Source: Liolophura sinensis (Eukaryota; Mollusca; Polyplacophora; Chitonida; Chitonidae). From it: DNA of 64,000 nt. This document shows, one piece after another, positions 24,187 through 34,512 of this stretch (the stretch's first letter is position 1; each line of letters starts with the position of its first letter). Below the pieces are notes generated by a model that ran no database searches, was not told where the DNA came from, and saw only the letters and a program-made list of their open reading frames with translations. The stretch is from the NCBI RefSeq assembly GCF_032854445.1, contig NC_088296.1, positions 6,253,435-6,317,434 of the forward strand, in the 5' to 3' direction. The translations under genes were made by a program, and so were the position numbers.

Positions 24187-24370
24187 ATGCATGCTTTGGG
24201 TTTAAGGTCGAACTTAACAATATCTCTCTCAGTCATACGACGACGAGGAACCATTACGTGTGTATACACATATTGATTCTTTTTGTAAAATGCCGCTAAA
24301 GTGCTGCCGCCACTGAAGTATCATGCCGAAGACACAGGACATGACACCCCACCAAGTAACATTGCAATGT
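24187..24370 (-). repeat. SINE-2, partial
   Basis: It shows 'cagtcatacgacgacgagga', then 'gtatcatgccgaagacacag' and 'gacatgacaccccacc'. These match the 3' two thirds of the full copy at 14955-15310. Confidence 0.82.
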
Positions 24371-24390
24371 CTTTACAAAATCTCCTAGCC

Positions 24391-24452
24391 GAATTGCTGA
24401 ACTGCTGAACTGCTGAACTGCCGAACTGCTGAACTGCTGAACTACTGAACTA
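24391..24452 (+). repeat. 8-bp tandem repeat
   Basis: GCTGAACT is repeated about seven times with few changes. Confidence 0.93.
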
Positions 24453-24491
24453 CCTGAAGTGGACTTTCAGGGATAACACGTTTGACTGTAT

Positions 24492-24560
24492 GCCAACTGA
24501 TACACTGTCGCCATTGCTCTGGTTTTGTTCTCTATGTTGTAGTCTTTTATACTCCTATTG
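24492..24560 (+). repeat. Element X core fragment
   Basis: It reads 'acactgtcgccattgctctg', then 'gttttgttctctatgttgta' and 'gtcttttata'. The last motif is shared with the X copies at 57.4 and 61.0 kb. Confidence 0.72.
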
Positions 24561-24564
24561 ATCA

Positions 24565-26200
24565 AATTCAAGAGCTTCTCCCTGAGGGGTAGACGGCTTT
24601 ACCTCACACACTCACGTTCTTCCCAGTCACAAGTTTTAGATCAAGGTTGTTTGTGGTAACACTTGTTTTGGCAATATAACGTAATTGATCAATACTTCAG
24701 CTGAACAGCCGATAACAGAAGGCCATGTAATGTAAAAATTTTCTACATTACATTTGGCCTTATTCTTTTTTTACAAAAACAAAATGCTGCCCTGCCCAGA
24801 ATGTTTTCGACTTGGTCGTTCTACTGGATAACAGAGAAGACCGCTCTAGGCAGTTGACAAAAGAGGTGATGCTGAGAGAAACCATTGAATACACGTAAAC
24901 AGCATGTAGTTGGAACAGTCCGTTTGCCTGTCCTTGCTAAACATGTAGTTCAAAATTACTAAGGTTTTCTGGATACAGATTTTAATTTTGGTGGGATAAA
25001 TACACAACTGACGATGTTTTTCAACCAACGATTGTCCAAATCAGAGGTTGCCATAAAATTAAATAAATAACATATCTTTCCATTTTGGCAAATTATGACC
25101 TTTTACGTGATAGTTTTGAAATTCTAGTTTTATTTCTTATTTGCTATATTTATATATTTGCGTACCAGTTTACAGTATATCAATACAACAATGTCATCAA
25201 AGCTGTCTGTTGGCAAAATATCTAGATTTCCAAACCAGGAAATCCTTACCCAGATGAATGCCAGATGTTTTCTGTTTTGAAACGAAAGCACTAAATCTGA
25301 CAGCGCTAAATAAATTTTTCAGATAATTCCACCAATCATAAGAACTACAGCTGCAACTAGGTCAACCGGTTGTTCGACATTTTGATTACATATATATAAT
25401 CTCTCTGTGACGTCATGTAGCCAGAGTTACTGATGAGTGACATAAATACGAAAAATGGTGTGATCTCTTTGTAAGTATCTATCTTAGTGAGCACTGTTGT
25501 ATGTTGGTTAGTATGTCAAGGTCTTCTGTGGTCATGTTTTCCCTGATTGCGAAACAGAAGTAATCTACCTTTCTTCACAACAATAGATAATCAATACAGG
25601 CTTTCATCGCCTGGGGCGTTGTGAAAGGCCACAATCCCACGAACACGTGACTGGCAATACACGTGTCACACAAAGCAGTACTCAAGGACCGAATGAAAGA
25701 TGTTTTGATGTGCATGTAGGTAAGGATATTTTACCACACCGTCTGAAAGCCTTACTGGAGAGGCATTGTGTAGCAGCAGACTCCGATGAATGCATATTTA
25801 CCCACAATACCATAGGCCAAGTATAATACCGGAAGTTGCTTGCACAAATGCAATGAAATCGTAGTAGGCCACTTGTCTTTCACCAGTGCAGGCTAAATTT
25901 CAGGCTTAGGCAGGAAATTTGTAAATTCTTCCAATTTCGTTGGTGATAACACTCCTGTGGCCGTTTGTGTGTCCTGATATTCGTCGAACCAGGAAATTGG
26001 CCTGATATATGCTTGTCTCCTACCAATATGGAGTGCATATGTAGAGTTCATTCCAAGTTTCTTAAGTTTTACAATGATTATAATTCTGTTGTAAGTAAAT
26101 ATGGACAGAGCGTCAAGAATCTCAGGTGCCCTGCTTCATAAAACTGGTCACAGTTGTATAAGCGGACAGTTTTTAGCATGGTGTTAAACAACTATTAAAC
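24565..26200. other. Intergenic sequence, nothing recognised
   Basis: No gene, SINE or tandem array is recognised. A short stretch near 26050-26097 ('tttcttaagttttacaatga') resembles 31165-31205. Confidence 0.5.
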
Positions 26201-26206
26201 AATAGT

Positions 26207-26505
26207 ATTTATTTATTAATTTATTTATTTGTTTAACTGGTGTTTTACGCCGTACTCAAGAATATTTCATTTATACGACGGCGGCCAGCATTATGGTTGG
26301 AGGAAACCGGGCAGAGCCCAGGGGAAACCTACGACCATCCGGCGGTTGCTGCCAGACGTTCCCACGTGCGGCCGGAGAGGAAGCATGCATGAGCTAAACT
26401 TGAACTCACAGCGTCCGTTGAACTAACAGTGACTAACATTGGTGAGAAGATCCTTGGTCATTACGCTGCGCCAGCGCACGAACCAACTGAGCCACGAAGG
26501 CCCCT
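26207..26505 (-). repeat. SINE-1, full length
   Basis: From the right end on the minus strand it has a tRNA-like head ('ggccttcgtggctcagttgg', an A box of TGGCTCAGTTGG form), a B-box-like region, a body with 'ctcatgcatgcttcctctcc', the conserved 3' domain and a long AAAT tail. A (TAA)n microsatellite adjoins the head side, not the tail. Confidence 0.92.
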
Positions 26506-26512
26506 TTAAATA

Positions 26513-26536
26513 ATAATAATAACAGTAGTAGTAGTA

Positions 26537-26592
<56 letters not shown>
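26513..26592. repeat. (TAA)n/(TAG)n microsatellite
   Basis: About 80 bp of TAA with a short TAG block. Poly-Tyr and poly-Leu frames across it on the minus strand are artefacts. Confidence 0.97.
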
Positions 26593-26594
<2 letters not shown>

Positions 26595-26812
26595 ATCCAA
26601 AAAGATTGATGTATTACAAACGGACAGCAATTTGTAACCATGCACTGTTGGTTTTTGCACGGAGTATATCATATGCTGTGGTAGGCGTGAAGATATTTTT
26701 TGGCCTCTCTACAGCACTGTAACAATGGAACATTAAACGTCATACATGTAACGTTCACAGTCAGTGTATGCCTACACCTGTTCGACCATCTTACGCGAAA
26801 CGACGATCCAGG

Positions 26813-27065
26813 GAGTGAGTGAGTGAGTGCTGGGGGTTTAACGTCGTGCTCAACAATTTTTCATCCATATGACGACGAAGGAATCCTCAGGGTGCATGTC
26901 ATGTACCTCCTTGTTGCAGGATGGATTTCTTTTATCTAGTGCTGCTCCACTGAGACACCTTACCGAAGGCAAGTAAGCCACCCCGCCCGAGCCATTATAC
27001 TGATACGGGTCAACCAGTCGTTGCACTATCCCCTTCATGCTGAACGCCATGCGGAGAAGTTACAA
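26813..27065 (-). repeat. SINE-2b, partial
   Basis: It shares the body of 14136-14455 ('gcaggatggatttc', 'ttttatctagtgctg', 'gagacaccttaccgaaggca', 'acgggtcaaccagt') and the ATATGACG...GTTTAACG tail domain with a GAGT-repeat end. The tRNA-like head is lost. Confidence 0.85.
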
Positions 27066-27069
27066 CTTC

Positions 27070-28290
27070 CTCTTTTAAACGATCCATGGAAGTACGAAGA
27101 TTGCGAATATATTTTTAGAAGTATGGCTGCGCATTCGGACATTGCATTTAGTATTTGTGCTTGTTCGGGCAGAAGAGATGATGGATATATTAGGTTTAAA
27201 TGAATAAGTAGCCATGCTGTTACATATACGTCACACGGATGTTCCTCCCATTAGTTGTCAACTACACTTTGTGAAGCCTACATCATGACCCCGCTATGAC
27301 TACATGTCGCTGTACATGTATGACTGTGCTTGATATTAACTACACTCTAAAAATAGGTGTTTCGTTCATTGAAAAATTGTGTTTAAAAATGAAACACTTA
27401 CTTTTAATGTGAACATATTGAATACCAAGGAAGTAAACACGCCCCATTTATAGACAAGTGCTCAGCAACTTATAGAAGACCAGTTCTGACAGAAATGATC
27501 TAAGCATATTTCCAGTTTCCCAAAGGGTTGAATAAAATCCATTCCTATTAAGAGGCTTTATCACTCCAGAAGCTCAAGGCAGGCGAAGGCAGGCGGTGGC
27601 AGGCGGAGGCAGGCGGAGGCAGGCGGAGACTGGCGGTGGCAGGCGAAAGCAGGCGGTGGCAGGCGGAGGCTGGCCTGGCCACCACGTGTGGCTTGTGTCT
27701 ATAGCTTCGGGGAAATCCCCGCTGTTGTCAGGAGTCATTATCAAAAAATGAACTTTGTTAAACTGTAAGCAAATATTTATTCTGTGGGAGTAACACATGT
27801 ATTTAATTGTCACAACAAACGGAAATACGCGTCTATTTTCGTTCAGTTTTGCCGAACAGAATCCAAAATAATTATGCTTTTTGGTTTTGCATACCATTAG
27901 AGAAATGTTTAAACATTATGAAATGATCAATCGATAATGAGAATAACCAAGAAGATAATAACCAGGGAAATTTGAAAAAAATTCTAAAATTCCTATATGA
28001 ATTAAATTTTAAAAACTCCAAATGGTATTAAATTTCTGTCGACACATCAAAACAGATACTCATAGAAGTTATCTTCCCATTGGCTATATTTCCGATAGGT
28101 TAATTTGCACCATCTTGCGTACATTTGTTAAAATACAAATCCGGGAAAATTTAAGATTGTCTTGGTTTCCATTGCAACCGCCAATAACATTATCGTCCAG
28201 ATTTAGGACTGTACCAGTGAGACTGCCAGCAGATACCAGTCGATCGTCACAAAACTCTTAGCAACATACACTGATTACCTGACTCTCGGC
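27070..28290. other. Intergenic sequence with one 10-bp array
   Basis: Only the GC-rich array at 27577-27675 stands out. The rest is AT-rich and unrecognised. Confidence 0.5.
27577..27675. repeat. 10-bp GC-rich minisatellite
   Basis: About ten copies of GGCAGGCGGA and variants (GGCAGGCGGT, GGCAGGCGAA). A Pro/Arg/Leu-rich frame on the minus strand across it is a repeat artefact. Confidence 0.95.
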
Positions 28291-28297
28291 AGGCATT

Positions 28298-28505
28298 TAA
28301 TCAAATGCGGATCGGGTCATACCAAAGAATTTAAAAATGGCACTTATCGCCGCCTAGCATGGAGGTCTGTAATGAGACGTTAGGTCAACGAACAGGACTG
28401 GTTGGCCAGGTGTCAGTATAATGTGACTGGTTGGAGTGTCATGTCTGGTTTCTTCGACGTGATACTTCAGTGGCGGCAGAACTTTGGCAGCACGGATTCG
28501 TTCTG
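28298..28505 (+). repeat. SINE-2, partial
   Basis: It contains 'cgggtcataccaaagaattt', 'ggactggttggccaggtgtc', 'gagtgtcatgtctggtttct' and 'gtgatacttcagtggcggca'. These are the head end and body of SINE-2. The 3' tail domain is absent. Confidence 0.82.
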
Positions 28506-28970
28506 CGGCCAGAATATATGGCTGCAAAAACTGTTAAGAACGACGCAAGCATACATATACATGTAGTTTGGCGTTATCACAAGAGTGTACATAGCTGACT
28601 GTTGAATCCCCTTCGACAGTTTTCAGGAGATCTAAATCAAAGTTTGTTTGGACCCATTAAGGGTCGATTACTCTTGTTATGGATCGGAAAACTCATATTA
28701 ACGCCATAGACTGTACTCGATATGTCAGCACAGAATTGGTGTAATGGTGACGCCATCGGGTAACATGCTGATGCGATGTAATGTTCAGTTAAACAGTGAG
28801 TGTGGCTTACATGCAGGCCACCTTGTTACTGGTCATTCACCGTTTTGTTGTTATAATAGCTGAAAAAATCACCAGTTCATATACATTTGTGCATTGTGTT
28901 AATTTGTCCTGGTTTGCTTGTGGATTGAACCGGAGTGCGCGAACTGATCGCTGTCGGGGTCAATGAGATG

Positions 28971-29340
28971 AACTAACCAGAGGCCATATTTCACCGCTTA
29001 CTAACCCGAGGCAATAATTCACCGCTTACTAATCAGAGGCCATACTCCACCGCTTACTAACCAGAGGCCATACTCCACCGCTTACTAACCAGAGGCCATA
29101 TTTCACCGCTTACTGACCAGAGGCCAAATTTCACCGCTTACTAACCGGAGGCTATATTTCACCGCTTTTTCCCACTTAGTTTCCCATAATTTTCAAATTA
29201 ACCTCATCGCCTTTTATACCTAATTTGTTTAAGCGATAATGCTAGAATTGTGTATTAAGCTTGTAAAGTATACATATATCCCTAACAGTTTATAGTGTCG
29301 TCGCTTCTATGGTTTATCTCACTTTGCTGTAAGCCTTGCG
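28971..29340 (+). repeat. Element X copy carrying a 28-bp array
   Basis: The array (listed separately) is followed by an AT-rich X middle ('ttatacctaatttgtttaag') and a weak core ('tagtgtcgtcgcttctatgg'). This places the array inside an X copy. Confidence 0.65.
28979..29168 (+). repeat. 28-bp tandem array, 7 copies
   Basis: 'ccgctt' starts at 28994, 29022, 29050, 29078, 29106, 29134 and 29162, an exact 28-bp period. The unit holds 'accagaggccatatttca' and corresponds to the X segment 'gacaagaggccgtatttcac'. There are no spacers, so it is not a CRISPR array. Confidence 0.95.
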
Positions 29341-29933
29341 TAGTGAATTCCTGTTAGTGTTCGAGTCTACAAATGTGTTGAAGCTACTGAGGTTGTACCC
29401 ATCAAATTATTACCACACTCGGCCAAATTCAAATAAACTGAGTCCCCTTTCCAAATCACCCGGCAAAGTCATAATTTTTTTTGACTGGTCATAATCCTTC
29501 CATGTTGCAGCCAGCCAGTTTTGAGTCAGTTTTTCGGTTTATCAACCAGCATATCATCCTGAAATCGCCACCATCGGTAACTAGAGCACTGACTAGATAT
29601 GCATCAGATCGATAATAAAAAAACCCCAGTGAGATTCAATGTTTACATACAGCAGAGGTAATGACAATGGTTTTGCGGACTCGTTCAATGTAAACGGTTG
29701 TTACTGACATGCTCATGGTGGATGTCTCGTCCAGATAGCTCCTCTGTGGGATGCCTGCAGTCAACGATCTCTGACATAACACACACGATGGTATAGATAT
29801 AACGTGATGAAACACTGTATATGATTTCACATTTGTCAGTCTTGCATAGTACATTTGGGGACTTTCAGAGGTCTGGGAATTCAGAATTTAGGCTTGTCGT
29901 AGTAATATTATCTAACAGGCGTTTAGACTTGGC

Positions 29934-30176
29934 GGGGCCCTCCGAGACTCAGTTGGTTAGCGCACTAGCGCAGCGTAATGACACAGGAGCCTCTCACCAA
30001 TGGTCCAGCTCATACTTGGTTCCTCTCCGGCTGTATGTGGAAAGGTCTTTCAGCAACCGACGAATGGTCGTGGGTTTCCCCCGGGCTCTGCCCGGTTTCC
30101 ACCCACCAAAATTGCTGGATGCCGTCGTATAACTGAAATATTCTTGAGCACGGCGTAACAGATCAATCAAACAAAT
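29934..30176 (+). repeat. SINE-1, full length
   Basis: The head has 'gactcagttggttagcgcac' (A box), the B-box region is short and decayed, and the body has 'atggtcgtgggtttcccccg'. The conserved domain ends in 'aatcaaacaaat'. A 103-codon frame across it is spurious. Confidence 0.9.
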
Positions 30177-30289
30177 TTAGTCTTGGTTGTACGAGTATTA
30201 CGTCTTTTTAAACTACTTCAACATTGAGAGCAAAGGTAGATGTAGTTTTAGTAGAAACAGATGTAGAGAATATGATAGTTGGCAAATGG

Positions 30290-30995
30290 TCATGGGTAAG
30301 TTAGGGTTTTACTCTAACTGATCATGCAAATGTTTAAATACTACCAACTTATAAACCCACTGACACCATGAAATAAACAGAATTGTTTTAAACATTGTTT
30401 TAGATTTAATACAAAGGACATAAGAGAGGGATTATGGATTGGCAGAATTGCGTAGCAGGTGGCTTCAATCCTCAGGAAATTTAGAAATGCTAATCAACTC
30501 AGTTTGCTACGATCAAGTTATTCGCTATATTTTTTTCTATGTCGTGAATACCGTGTATTTAAATGAAGCTGATAGGATCGGAGTTGTAGTCGATTACATG
30601 CAACTTTGGTTGGATAAGTTTAAACCTATGGAGAGCCATAGTTTCATCGTCTGAAAATACCAGAGTTGCAGAAACCAATGGATGATAAAGGACACTTTCC
30701 GCAGTTCAATATGTGCAGTGGAATATATAGTATCGTGAAGGCCGGCCACTAATGGTTTCCGGCTTGTCGTGTGTGGGCGTTCTGTGCGAAGGGAACCTGT
30801 AGGGGGTCTCTGGAAAAATAAATCGTGTGATACACAACAGGTCAACCGAAAGAGATCAAAATAAGAACTGTCAGTGAAGTTGCTTTACAATCAGCAGAAC
30901 TGGACAGGCTGACGCTCCCTTACCATATGTTCCTGCGTCTTGTCCTTATACATGCTCAGCGAACGGCTAATTCTTTTCATGTAGACTGTATAGAG
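30290..30995. repeat. Local duplication, left copy
   Basis: Matches 31725-32850 in order: 'gatcatgcaaatgtttaaat'/'gatcatgcaaattcttaaat', 'ttcgctatatttttttctat'/'ttcgctacatttttgtatg', 'ggtcaaccgaaagagatc' in both (30840 and 32698), and 'catgtagactgt' in both, each followed by a SINE-1 head. Confidence 0.75.
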
Positions 30996-30999
30996 GGTG

Positions 31000-31114
31000 G
31001 GGGCCTCCGTGGCCGTGGAGTTAGCGTGCTACTGCAGCACGGTTGCTCACCGATCCGATCGCAGTGAGTTCAAATTCAGCCAATGTTGGCTTTCTCTCAG
31101 GCCGTACGTAGGAA
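31000..31114 (+). repeat. SINE-1 head fragment
   Basis: It contains 'ggcctccgtggccgtggagt', 'cgcagtgagttcaaattcag' (B-box side) and 'ggccgtacgtaggaa'. The 3' domain is missing. Its position is the same as that of the 32855 head in the partner copy of the local duplication. Confidence 0.8.
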
Positions 31115-31589
31115 AACTACAAAAACTAGTGCGTCAAGATTATTCTATCAAACGCTTTCACTCTAAATTTCTTAAGTTTAACAATGAGTATAATTCTCTT
31201 GTAAGTTCCCTTTAACCCGGGGTTAGAGGCTGTATGAGCATTGTGTTGAATTTTATCGCCGCATTGGATATATGAGCAGCAGCAATCAAAGCGCAACCGA
31301 TATACATATTTTGTTATCGACATTTGATATTCTAACATGGCACACGATAGAAATGCTGATGTCACTCAGTCGCCTAGAACATATCTTGTGACTTTCCAAC
31401 ATCACTGAATTATTGACCTCTTCTTTGTATGATCCCATATTTTATTGGTACATTATATATTTTCTTAGTTCCTTGGTGGTTTTTGTTATACGTCGTTTTG
31501 GGGGATTGCCCATGGATTTAATGACCTGAAACATCCTTACTAGCTGACGGCTGGAATACGAATGTCTGTTTCGCCGCATAGCCGTCAAC

Positions 31590-31714
31590 TACCCGGCGGT
31601 GGTCGTAGGTTTCCCCCGGGATCTATTCGTTTTCCTCTCACTGCAATGCTGGCCGCCGTCAGTCAGTAAATGGAGTATTACTCTCAAGTCCGGCGTGATA
31701 CTCCGCTCAATAAA
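31590..31714 (+). repeat. SINE-1 3' fragment
   Basis: It reads 'ggtggtcgtaggtttccccc', 'atgctggccgccgtc' and a decayed 'cggcgtgatactccgctcaa', then 'taaaa'. Confidence 0.72.
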
Positions 31715-31724
31715 ATACTGCTTC

Positions 31725-32850
31725 ATTTTAGCTGCCTATGATCATGCAAATTCTTAAATAGGCGCAAGCTTACAAACCCAGTAGTATCATTGAGTAATCA
31801 GGATTGGGTTTTCAAAATGCTCTAGAATTAAAACAAAGGACAGTCACTGACAGCAAGGAGATAAAGTAATGAGAGATTTTTACATTTGACAGACTTGACT
31901 TACATATTTGTTTATCTGATTGGTGTTTACGCCGTACTCAAGAGTATTTCACACATACGACGGCGGTCAGTATTACAGTGGGAGGAAACCGGGCAGGTTG
32001 ATGGCTGACCTTCCCACGTACGGCCGGCGGACAGACTTGCGTACCAGGTGTCTTCGGTCGTCAGGGAACTCAAAAATGCCTTGTTTTAATAATAATAGCA
32101 ATTCGCTACATTTTTGTATGTTTTGGATGTAGGAATGAAGAGAGTAGAATGTGCTGTTTACTTCCATCTATATTATGACAAAAATCATACCACATATAGC
32201 ATATTGGAAATATCGTCACTCCTAGCTCCAGTATTACGTCTGCCAATTCTTAGTTCAACGATTCATTAATAGTAATATATTAATACGTACGCAATTTTTG
32301 GTTCTATCTAGTCACACTAAGAATTTGTTTCATGATTTCTAATTGTTCTGCTCACAAGTTTTATCAGTCTGATGTCTATCAAATACCCGTATATTTTCCA
32401 AATCTGAATAAGCTTGCATCCATTCCTGAACGGGAGAAAACAAGCCCTCTGGTTTTTCTGTTTGTACCAGGGAGCGGCACATTGGTATAACATGATATTT
32501 TCTGTAACAGTCTTTTCTTCGTTTATGTATAGATCTGATGCAGTTTCATTTCATGTCCTGCTGCATATCTCGTGAAACAAAAAACGAAATGAAATGAAGG
32601 CCGGGCTCTAATGGTGTCTGGCTGGTCGTGAGTGGGCGTTTGATGTGAAGAGGACATCATCGACGCCTTTGGCAGGACTAACAGCTGAAACAGGAAAGGT
32701 CAACCGAAAGAGATCTAAAAAGAGCTGTCGGTGAGTCAGGCTTTACATTTAACTGAACTGGACAGGCCGAAGTATTGGTTTCCTTACCGTGTTTTTCCCT
32801 TTCTTCATGCATAATCCATACTTCCCATGTAGACTGTTCGGGGGGGGGGG
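31725..32850. repeat. Local duplication, right copy
   Basis: The counterpart of 30290-30995, interrupted by a SINE-1 fragment (31907-32030) that the left copy lacks. Confidence 0.72.
31907..32030 (-). repeat. SINE-1, 5'-truncated with deletion
   Basis: It has 'gattggtgtttacgccgtac', 'cacacatacgacggcggtca', 'gtgggaggaaaccgggcagg' and 'gaccttcccacgtacggccg'. The stretch between the last two is shortened. Confidence 0.85.
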
Positions 32851-32854
32851 GGGG

Positions 32855-32925
32855 GGGATCGCCTTGGCTTAGCGGTTAGCGTACTTGTGCTGCACTATAA
32901 CCTGAGTTCATCTCATCAATGCGTT
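32855..32925 (+). repeat. Old SINE-1 head, interrupted by a later insertion
   Basis: It contains 'ccttggcttagcggttagcg' (decayed A box) and ends at 'tctcatcaatgcg'. The SINE sequence resumes at 33414 with 'tctcatcagtgct', 'cgctgtgagctcaagttcag'. Confidence 0.7.
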
Positions 32926-33152
32926 TTACATTATAAAATTTTTTGTAAGTTTTTAAAAATTTTAAAAAGTTTGGGTTTTCGCGTTTAATTAAGGTTTACT
33001 TCTTTTTATATAGGTTTTAAACATGTTCGGTGTTTTATCTTCGATGTTCATTCGGAAGTCATTCACTGCTTTCTCTTTTGAACATGTTCTCGCCACGATA
33101 TGGCTGAAATATTGCCCATGTGGCGTTAAGGCATAAGCATTCATTCATTCAT
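32926..33152 (+). repeat. Dispersed retroposon with GATATGGCTGAAATATTGCC tail
   Basis: Resembles 53590-53812 over roughly 200 bp ('ggttttaaacatgt', 'atgt-cattcggaagtcattc', 'gaacatgttct') and ends in 'cacgatatggctgaaatatt', 'ggcgttaag' and (CATT)n. It is either a SINE body or the 3' end of a LINE. No reverse-transcriptase frame is present. Confidence 0.7.
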
Positions 33153-33153
33153 G

Positions 33154-33398
33154 TGGATCTCCGTGGCTCAACTGGTTAACGCGCCAGCGTGCGGCAATGT
33201 CCCACGCCTCTCATCAATGCGCTCGCTGTGAGCTCAAGTCCAGCTCATGCTAGCTTCCTCTCCGGCAGTACGTAGGAAGGTCTGCCAGCAGTATGCGGAT
33301 GGCCGTGGGTTTCTCTCCCACCATAATGCTGGCCGCCATCGTATAAGTGAAATATTCTTGAGTACGGCGTAAAACACCAATCAAATAAATAATTAAAT
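33154..33398 (+). repeat. SINE-1, full length
   Basis: The head has 'tccgtggctcaactggttaa', the B-box side 'gctgtgagctcaagtccagc', the body 'tcctctccggcagtacgtag', and the 3' domain is complete with an AAAT tail. It is flanked on both sides by CATTCATTC, which could be a target duplication but is low complexity. Confidence 0.92.
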
Positions 33399-33413
33399 AG
33401 ATCATTCATTCAT

Positions 33414-33530
33414 TCTCATCAGTGCTATCGCTGTGAGCTCAAGTTCAGCCCATGCTGGCTTTTTCTCACGTCATACGTAGGAAGGTCTGTCAGGTACCTG
33501 GCGGTAGTCGTAGGTTTTAACGGGGCTTTT
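33414..33530 (+). repeat. Old SINE-1, continuation of the 32855 head
   Basis: It contains 'cgctgtgagctcaagttcag', 'tacgtaggaaggtctgtcag' and 'ggcggtagtcgtaggttt'. It is the body expected after the head that stops at 32925. The 13-bp motif at the break is repeated (32911-32923 and 33414-33426), as in a target-site duplication. Confidence 0.72.
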
Positions 33531-33574
33531 TACCTAGTTCTGCTTAAACTGTAATGCTAAGGATGTGCAGTTTT

Positions 33575-34080
33575 TGAATGTGTATATAAAATATGATGCA
33601 AGTAATCCTGTCAAATGCCGTTTAATGTATTGCAGGTAACATCACTGCTTGTTTTACGGTGCATATATTTGGTGCTAGGGGGCGAGTAATGTGCTGTCAC
33701 GTCAGCATTTACATGAAAAGTTAGAATATAAAATTGACCGATTTTGTCAGTGAGGTCTAATACATTGCAATTTAACATCACTGTATTTTTTGACCTAATC
33801 CTATTTAAGCCATTGCATGTCCTATTGGGCGTGTAGATTGCTACTATTTATGCATAGTATAAACAGCTAGAATAAAACCTTGGGATAAAATGACAAGAGG
33901 CGTCCACGTGTAACCATTTGTCAGCTATCACACTGTCGTCGCTAGCCTGGTTTTACCCTCTATGTTGTATGTCTGTTATTGTATTACATGTATGTGTCAC
34001 GATTTGCCAACTTCATGTATTACAGTCGTCACTGGTTTGGTGTTGCTCTCCATGCCGTTGTCTTTTATGCTATACATGGC
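33575..34080 (+). repeat. Element X, long plus-strand copy
   Basis: It shows the middle ('gacctaatcctatttaagcc'), 'aaatgacaagaggcg', 'gtgtaaccatttgtcagcta' and the core 'tcacactgtcgtcgctagcc'. It is followed by a second decayed core ('cagtcgtcactggtttggtg'). It faces an inverted X copy that starts 45 bp further on. Confidence 0.75.
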
Positions 34081-34124
34081 AAGGATTTATGATGAGCTCT
34101 GGACTCTGTAAAGCACCGACTAGG

Positions 34125-34512
34125 TTATTGAAGACGTACAACATAGAGAGTAAAGCCAGAGAAGCCACAACAGTGTTATACACGTACAGTATATAGAGTA
34201 AAACCAGAGCGACGACGACAGTGGGATAGACGTACAGCATAGAGAGTAAAAACGGAGCGACGACGACAGTATGATAGACGTACAGCACACACAGAAAAAC
34301 CTGAGCGACGACGACAGTGTGATAGACGTCTAGCATACACAGAAAAACCTGAGCGACAACGACAGTGAGATAGACGCACAGCATAGAGAGTAAAACCAGG
34401 CCAACTCCGACAGTGTGATAGACGTACAGAACAGAGAGTAAAACCAGAGCGGCGACGACAGTGAGATGAAAGTACAGCATAAAGAGTAAAACCAGAGCAG
34501 CGGCGACAGTGT
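34125..34512 (-). repeat. 48-bp tandem array of the element X core, 8 copies
   Basis: 'cgtac' or its variant starts at 34135, 34183, 34231, 34279, 34327, 34375, 34423 and 34471, an exact 48-bp period. On the minus strand each unit reads CACTGTCGTCGTCGCTCTGG, then TTTTACTCTCTATGCTGTAC, then GTCTAT, which is the X core. Since 48 is a multiple of three, minus-strand frames of 151 and 118 codons stay open. I treat these as artefacts. Confidence 0.95.

Noticed and set aside
28979-29168. CRISPR-like array of 28-bp repeats
   Set aside because: The repeats are contiguous without spacers, and the sequence is eukaryotic.
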